The notes under the pieces are model-generated. The model searched no databases and was not told the origin of the DNA. It saw nothing but the letters and a program-made list of their open reading frames with translations. DNA of 64,000 bases. Source: Physcia stellaris (Eukaryota; Ascomycota; Lecanoromycetes; Caliciales; Physciaceae). The position numbers were made by a program, and so were the translations under genes. The DNA is taken from NCBI GenBank assembly GCA_018902385.1, contig JABSSW010000001.1:1612001-1676000 (forward strand). Direction: 5' to 3'. Below, in pieces: positions 57,512 through 64,000 of the stretch; within the stretch, counting starts at the first letter, position 1; the number at the start of each line of letters is the position of its first letter.

Positions 57512-58412
57512 TCATGTCGGGATGAAGCCTTCTGAGTCCGTTTCCTGCTGTTTCCATGACTCATGGAAGGCTGCGACCCCCGCAATGATTCCAAAGACCA
57601 TAAGAGCTAGCGACACAATAGACCACAAAACGCCCCAGCAGTGTGAGGAGCCACCATATGTCTTAGCGAACTGGCTCGCATCTGAGCTATTGACCTTGCG
57701 GAAGATGAGATCATCGCACTATAGAACCATTAAAGCGTCAGTAAATCTCGAAGCCCTGAATTTTATGGAGCTATGAGAGAGGTCAACTCACGATATCCCA
57801 GACGCTGTAAAGCGCGCTCATCACCCCAATAAACAGCACTACAAAACGCAGAGCCTCGGCGTGCGCAATGAACCAGCAAGCAACCAACAGCCCCACTGCA
57901 GCCAGTATCGTCGAGATTGTCAACCAGTCTTTCTTGCCCCACCAGAGTGTCAGGAGAAAACATGCCGCTAGGACGAAACTGGCAACCTTTGATGCCACAA
58001 TGTTGAAGCCGCAGAAGATCAATAGGGCCCCAATCAAGGAACTCCCCAAGTATCCAGCCGGCAGAGTGATAGCGCTAATACCCCCCCGCATCTTTGTGAC
58101 ACCCCCTTCTCGAGGGTCTAGGGAAATGGACTCGACTTTCCCGCCGGTGAGGAGGGACGTTATGGCGTGGCTGAATTCGTGGAATGCGATGACCAGCATT
58201 TTGAAGGGATAGAGGATCCAGCTGATGTACGGGATGTTCCATAATAGTGCAATAAGCACGACGTATGCGACAATTATACCGAGGGTTACTTTTTGAGTCG
58301 AGTTCACGCTGAGGGAACGGGGGGCGAGATAGGCGGAGTGGGAGCGCCCCAACAAAAGTCCATGATATCCGTCCGCAAGTTCGTTGGAAAAGGCAAGGTA
58401 GGAGGGCGCCAT
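57512..58412 (-). CDS. M50B-like membrane metallopeptidase family protein
   Basis: Two exons read leftward (58412-57792 and 57718-57512) give 275 residues. The HExxH zinc motif is present in LVIAFHEFSHAITSLLTGG, followed by the family's GGVTKMRGGISAITLPAGYLG. There are about seven hydrophobic segments, so it is an integral membrane protein. The 73-base intron joins YSVWDI to CDDLIFRKVNSSDASQFAKT and GGSSHCWGVLWSIVS, both conserved. M50B-like proteins are widespread in fungi. Proteolysis is inferred from the motif, and the second metal ligand of classical M50 enzymes is not obvious. The start is the first Met, before APSYLAFSNELAD. Confidence 0.85.
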
Positions 58413-59506
58413 GGTCGATGCTGCTCTGCATCCAAATTAAGGCGTTGAAAGCTGACAGAGGAAGGAAAGAAACACACGTGGATGCTTCGCTCTAGTCAGA
58501 ACGCCTCAGGCTGATTGATTGAGCCACCATTGTCTGCGTCAGCGCTCTGGTATTGCACTTTTTCCACCATCATGGCTTTTTCGTCCGTTCGATATGTCAG
58601 TGATGAGAGTAGAAGCCTCCGATCTAGGCAAAATCCAAGACCAGACCAAAAGGTTCATGGTACAATCAATGGGATGGAATTGCTGGATGGCTTAGTAAGC
58701 CACCACTTAGATTGCATCAGCGTACGATAGTACCTGGTCTTCTTCTTCCTCCTACATTACATGGTAATATTGATGTAGCCATCATCAGTGCCATCGAAGT
58801 TCTAGCCATTCATTAGTGATTAAACCATCAACGACGAAACACTACGAGTACGGTACACGCTTGTCGGCTCGGCACCTGCCCTACTTCTCGGTATCCTTCA
58901 CCTACGAAACCACACCAGATCTACTTGTACTCAGAGATCTGATAGACCTTATCGATCGAAGAGTAAAATTGTCAGTGGCTTGAGTGAGTGTTACTGATCG
59001 AATGGTGAAAAGTGTCACACCAATGATATTCCACAGCGAAGTGACAGACGGTATTTTCCATCGCATCGTCTTGAATTTGGAAGAGTGCGATTGGGCTCTC
59101 GTTGTTTCCCTAGCACAGTAGGACTGAAATGAACATTTGAAGATGCAAAAATATATCGAGCACTGATACATCCGGCTCCCTAGCCATTTGGAGATGACAC
59201 TGCCCCAGATGCAGTTGACGTGTTCGGCACTGGTTATTCTTGTCCGTCAGCATGGCTGACCTCGCCTCCTAGATCATCAATATATTGCACAAAGTACTCG
59301 ACTTAATTGAGCGGAACGTAAGGACATCAGCTTCTCACGCTCGTGGAGCCGCATGGTCCTTCAAGATTTGTAAAGCGTAGCTCGGCATACTCGTTCAAAT
59401 TGCTTCAATCAATCGGACTATTAAGTCTTCACGCTACTGATAATTCCACCTCGAATCCGATGGTAGCAGTTGGCATCCTATGACTTGTAATCTGAACCGA
59501 CCCATA
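58413..59506. other. Divergent intergenic, 1.1 kb
   Basis: No supported gene. The interval separates the M50B-like gene and the FluG-type gene, which are read apart, and must contain both promoters. Confidence 0.5.
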
Positions 59507-62481
59507 ATGGATCATCAAATGCAGCGCGCCGATAGACAACAGATTCTGAACTTTATACAGACCATCCCCATCATAGACCACCATGCTCACAATCTCCTCC
59601 TTCCATCCGAGCAGCAAAGTCGGTCCTTACTTTCAATCACGACTGAAGCCACGGGTGAAGCGATGCAACAAACAGCTTCCACACTCGCTCATCTACGAGC
59701 AGTACAACAGCTTGCCGAGATACTGCATTGCGAGCCTGATTGGAACACGGTACAGTCCAATTTGAAGAAGAGAAAAAATATAGACAATGAGTCGTGGGCC
59801 AAATATTGTTTTCACGGGATCGAGACAGTGCTCATAGATGATGGACTCGACGCAGAAACAGTCCACCCGTATAATTGGCATGATCGCTTGACCCGTTCAC
59901 CGTGCAAGCGCATCGTTAGGCTCGAGAAAGTTGCCGAGCAAGTTCTTGCTCATTCGATCGAGTCAACCACGGGATCGGTCTTTGAAGATTTTGCATCGGA
60001 AATAAGCAGGGCCATTGTAGACCCTGAGGTCGTTGGGTTCAAGTCAGTGATCTGCTATCGAACGGGACTAGCAATACCGCGTTATGATGAGTCGGAGTTT
60101 CGCCGTGGTATCAGCCTTGCGAGCACACTTAAGCTAAAGCAGCAAGCAAGTCGTTTGCAAGACGACGTATTAGGTCCCGGTTTTGTCCACTTGACCGCGC
60201 AATTGATTGCGGCAAGCGAGTCGAACAAGCCACTCCAATTCCATTCTGGCCTCGGCGATAATGACATACGCCTTCCATTCAGTTCTCCCTCCCACCTGCA
60301 ATCATTCATTGAACGATATCCTACTGTGCCCATTGTGTTACTCCACGCGAGTTACCCTTTCACGAAAGAAGCAGGCTACCTTGCAAGTGTATACCAGAAC
60401 GTATATATGGACATTGGCGAAGTGTTTCCCATGGTGAGCAAAGAAGGGCAAGAGAGCGTCGTCAGAGAATCTTTGGAGCTTTGTCCATCCGAAAAATTAA
60501 TGTGGAGTACTGATGGTCATTGGTTTCCTGAGACCTACTTGTTGGCAATCCTGCAGATTAGGGAAATCCTTGCGAAGGTGAGTCTATTGCCCTTGCTGTC
60601 ATTAGTGGGTCCGCTGGCTTTGCCAACTGCCCGAATGCATTGGGCGTTCATCTGGAACAGTTTGTCACCCAGATTTCAGGATGCGCTTGCAATCCTTGCT
60701 GATCATGGCAGCATGGGTCAAATACTGGTGCGGGCGGCTTATTGCTCGCTTTGAACCACTAATGGTTTGACGCTGGGCGTTCACCAGTGACATTGCTCAA
60801 TACCTTCTCAAGAGGCGGAGAAGGCGAGTAGTAAGATGCATTGATTCCATCAAGTCCTGGTGAAGTAGTGAATAATTGCATAATTTATCTTGAGGTCGTT
60901 AGTAACAATACGCTGACTCCGTGGGCGGCCCAGGTTCTGCTTGATTACGTGGATTCGCGAACTCTCACCGTGCCTGCAGCGATCAAAATGACTCAGGACA
61001 TCCTATTCAGTACGTCCAATCAACTATACAACCTGAAACTCAACCTACTGGCCTTAGAATCGAGCCAGCCAATAAGCTCTTTCCGAGATGTTCAGGCCAT
61101 GGATCACTCACCCATCGAAGGCCTCGAGTCGTTTCGGCAGTTCTTGCACCAGAACCCGACCGTCAAGTACATTCGTCTGCAATGGGTGGATTATACAGCA
61201 ACTCCCCGGGTTCGGATCCTACCCGTACGCAATGCTCTTGACCTTTTTACACAAGGCAAGAGCGTATCGGTCACAAAGGCTGTCTTAGGATTATTACAGA
61301 CAGATGCTATGTGTCCTGGCTTCAAGTCGGTAGGGCACTACGAGATTTACCCTATAATGACAAGCCTTCATCTTGGTGCACGGCCGGGTCATTCCATGGT
61401 TGAATGCGAATTTCGTTGTGACGATGGGCAAGCCGTGCCGGCTTGTCCAAGAACATCCCTGAGAGCAAGTCTTGCCCTTTGGGCTAATCATCATGGCAGG
61501 AAATTCCTCGTCGGCTTCGAGATCGAAGTGGTTTTCATGAATTATGAGGTCAAAGACAATGTAGTGAATTATGGAGTGTCTCCAATAACACAAGGTCAAT
61601 CGTGGTCATCAGCACGAGCACTGCACGACGATAATATAATGAATCTGATCGAATCTATTATGGATCACTTCGAGAGATGTAATATTGGAATCCAGCAATT
61701 TCATGCCGAGAGCGCCCCAGGTCAATTCGAGTTCGTCATGGACCCAAAAGAACCAATAGAGGCTGTTGACGATTTGATATTTGCTAGAGACATTATAGCG
61801 ACAGTAGCTTCTAAGCGTGGTCTGCGTGCAACTCTGGTCTCGAAAGCTCACCTCGGCGCAGCGGGAACTGGGTCACATGTACATGTGTCCATGGTCCCTT
61901 CCCAACCACACCAGCACTTCCTGGCCGGGATATTGAAAAATTTGTCAGCGATAGCCGCTATCACGTATCCCAATGTGGCCAGCTACGAACGAGTGGCTGA
62001 CAGCTCCTGGTCAGGCGGTAAGATGAACTGTCATTCACTCGAGCATAAAGCTAACGGCTGCTACCTAGGTACCTGGATCAGTTGGGGGACCCAGAATCGC
62101 GAGACGCCGGTACGATATATCTCAGGCTCCAGATACGAAATCAAATGCCTCGATGGATTCGCAAATCCCTATCTTGCCTTGAGGGCCATCCTCGGAGCGG
62201 GTGTCCAAGGAATTGTCGATTCGGAGCCTCTAACCCAGAAAGACTGTCTTGATGACCCAGCATTGCTTAGTCCAGATGAAAGGCAAGCTTTGGGTATAAC
62301 TCAACGATTTCCAGGAAGCTTCGACGATGCTCTCAACTGCTTTCGAGATTCTGCTTTGATGAGAGAGATCTTGGGCGATGCGGTTTATGGTCATTACCTG
62401 ACTGTGAAGCAAGCAGAGAACGAGATGCTGCAAGGGATGGAGACTGAAGAGAGAAGACGATGGTTGATCGAGAGATACTGA
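59507..62481 (+). CDS. fluG: FluG-type amidohydrolase / glutamine synthetase fusion
   Basis: FluG of Aspergillus is a cytosolic protein needed for an extracellular signal that starts conidiation. It joins an amidohydrolase-2 domain to a glutamine synthetase I-like domain. Two exons (59507-60577 and 60934-62481) give 872 residues, close to the 865 of A. nidulans FluG. The N-terminal half has the metal motif PIIDHHAHN, the segment FHSGLGDND, VLLHASYPFTKEAGYLA and WSTDGHWFPETYLLA. The C-terminal half has GFEIEVVF, FHAESAPGQFEFVM, KAHLGAAGTGSHVHVS, then GTQNRETPVRYI and YEIKCLDGFANPYLALRA, the usual synthetase sites. The start is taken at the Met before DHQMQRADR; a Met nine codons upstream is possible. 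The 356-base intron is long for this window. The gene ends about 60 bases before the AT-rich block. Confidence 0.9.
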
Positions 62482-62542
62482 GAGTCTGCGCTTGTTGTGC
62501 AGCGTATTCAATACTCGACACGCATGTGATTCTGAACTACGA

Positions 62543-64000
62543 GATAAACTTTTAATTATCAACAACTTTTCGTGACAAAAACACATCAAACAAATAAAAA
62601 AAAATTGTTGAAACGTATTCGAGTAATAAAATTGCTGTATTAATACGATACAAAAATTATTTTTTAACGTAAAAAATATATTTTTCGAATCAAAATTTAT
62701 TTAATTACGATTTGATTTGTTATATTTTAACGCGTCAAACGTGCAAAAAATAAAAAAACATAAATCAAAAACGAAAATTCATAAAACAATTTTAATTTAA
62801 TTGTTTAATTATAATATAAATTATTATGCAAATAAATTTATTCGTAATTTTTTTTAAAAAAATTTGTATAACTTTAAATTTTAACAAAACTAGAAAATTT
62901 TCACGAAAACAATTTTGTAAAAAATGAAAATTCAAATTTTTCGAAAATAAAATTGACATTTCGTTAAACAATTCGATGATCGAAATTCGAATAATTTCGA
63001 AAAAAATCAATTTTAATTATTTTACAATTCGATTAACGTTAAATTCAACAAATTAACATTTTCAATCGAAATTTATCGAATTTGTACGATTGAATAAACA
63101 AAATATAAATAAAAAACAATTACAAAACGTATTTTATTTTGTAACGATTAATAAATCAATATATTACATTTTAAATTACATATTTTTAATGTCAATAATT
63201 CATTAAATTATATTGTTTTTAAAACAAATTTTATATTTTAATCGTTTTTGAATTTCAAAATAATGTTATTCGTGTATATTTAACAAAATATAATTTTGTT
63301 GTTTCGTATATATTATATCGAATTTTAATAATAATTTGTTTTTAAATTTGTCGAAAATATTGACGTAATTTTTTAATTAATTTATTACAAACAACAAATC
63401 GAAAAAATTATAAAAAAATTTAAATTTAAATTCGAAATGTCGAACGTTCGAAATTTGCAATTTTTATTTTATTTGTTTTCGTTTTCGTTTTTAATTTTAT
63501 TTGAAAAATTTTCGTTATAAAAATTACGTCGAGAAAATATTTTATTGTTTATCGATTCGAAATCGAATCAATTTTGATCAAAACGTTTGAAACGTGAAAA
63601 ATTAAATTTTAATTTTTTTAATTTTTTACATAATATTCAAATCAATTTCGAATTTATAAAACATAACATCAACGAATTATAATCGATTTCAAAAACTCGA
63701 TATTTTAACAAAATTTTGTTCAATCGAAAAACAATTGTTATTACGACGTTATAATTTCATATCAAAACGTTTGTAAACGTAATTTATTTATTTTCGTTTT
63801 TTGAATTGATAATTAATTTTGATTATTGTATCGATTATCGTTTATATTTATTCGTTTTCATGTTGTTTTTAAAAATATATATTTAATTTAATTGATATCG
63901 ATAATAAAAAAAAAATTAATGTTTGATTATGTAAACAAATTTTTAAATGTTAAATAATTCATGTTATATAAATAACATTTTTGATAAAAATAAATCAACA
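62543..64000. repeat. Extremely AT-rich block with CpG-biased cytosines
   Basis: From about 62543 to the window edge the sequence is almost only A and T, with no coding frame. In a sample of 180 bases (63421-63600) I count 17 C on this strand: 14 are followed by G and 3 by A, none by C or T. The same pattern holds by eye throughout, with GG, CC, AG and CT almost missing while TTCGAA, AACGTT and ATCGAT recur. It looks like a heavily mutated former repeat or heterochromatic isochore. The original sequence cannot be recognised. Confidence 0.8.

Noticed and set aside
60578-60754. Continuation of the FluG first exon to a stop at 60754
   Set aside because: The sequence after ILAK loses family similarity, starts with a GTGAGT donor, and the match resumes at 60934 in phase.
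62792-63010. Lys/Asn/Ile-rich frame in the AT block
   Set aside because: It is only a chance opening in AT-rich DNA.

Overview
The window is nuclear DNA of a filamentous ascomycete (Pezizomycotina). The evidence is compact genes split by introns of mostly 45-65 bases with GT..AG ends and CTAAC/CTRAY-like branch sites, genes on both strands without operons, and a gene set typical of that group: a VTC4 polyphosphate polymerase, a FluG-type amidohydrolase/glutamine synthetase fusion, a Zn(II)2Cys6 regulator, a DyP peroxidase, a Pry-type CAP protein, a GH85 endo-N-acetylglucosaminidase, a DUF6604 protein and a YAG7-like RGG protein. Class or genus cannot be fixed from the sequence alone. I built the exon models by hand from splice signals, reading frame and family knowledge, so single boundaries may be off by a base or two.

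Layout. 1-6.1 kb: 5'-truncated RAD57-like recombinase, YAG7-like protein, a small possibly mitochondrial protein, a DyP peroxidase. 6.1-8.1 kb: no secure gene, one 18-bp tandem repeat. 8.1-12.4 kb: TDT-family transporter, DUF202 membrane protein, and two related small secreted proteins placed head to head. 13.2-21.3 kb: GH85 enzyme, a large disordered nuclear-type protein, mannose-6-phosphate isomerase. 21.4-25.7 kb: a secreted protein, a 294-bp inverted-repeat element packed with CGATACGTATCG-type palindromes, and a CAP/Pry protein. 26.9-35.9 kb: DUF255/thioredoxin-fold protein, aldo-keto reductase, small secreted Cys protein, SelO pseudokinase, ABM-fold mini-protein. 36.5-41.7 kb: VTC4, Nudix hydrolase, one small membrane protein. 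42.5-48.6 kb: tRNA-Arg(ACG), a secreted-protein pseudogene, the DUF6604 gene. 50.7-58.4 kb: Zn2Cys6 regulator, O-methyltransferase relic, Dabb protein, M50B-like membrane protein. 59.5-62.5 kb: FluG-type gene. From about 62.54 kb to the window end the DNA turns abruptly into an extremely AT-rich block.

Functional links are loose. Most genes are housekeeping (recombination, mannose and N-glycan turnover, polyphosphate synthesis, translation-associated RNA binding). Secreted proteins and decayed genes lie between them in gene-poor stretches. There is no biosynthetic gene cluster, CRISPR array or recognisable retroelement. The two features least explained by known families are the palindrome-packed inverted-repeat element at 22.8-23.1 kb and the terminal AT-rich block, where C survives almost only before G or A.
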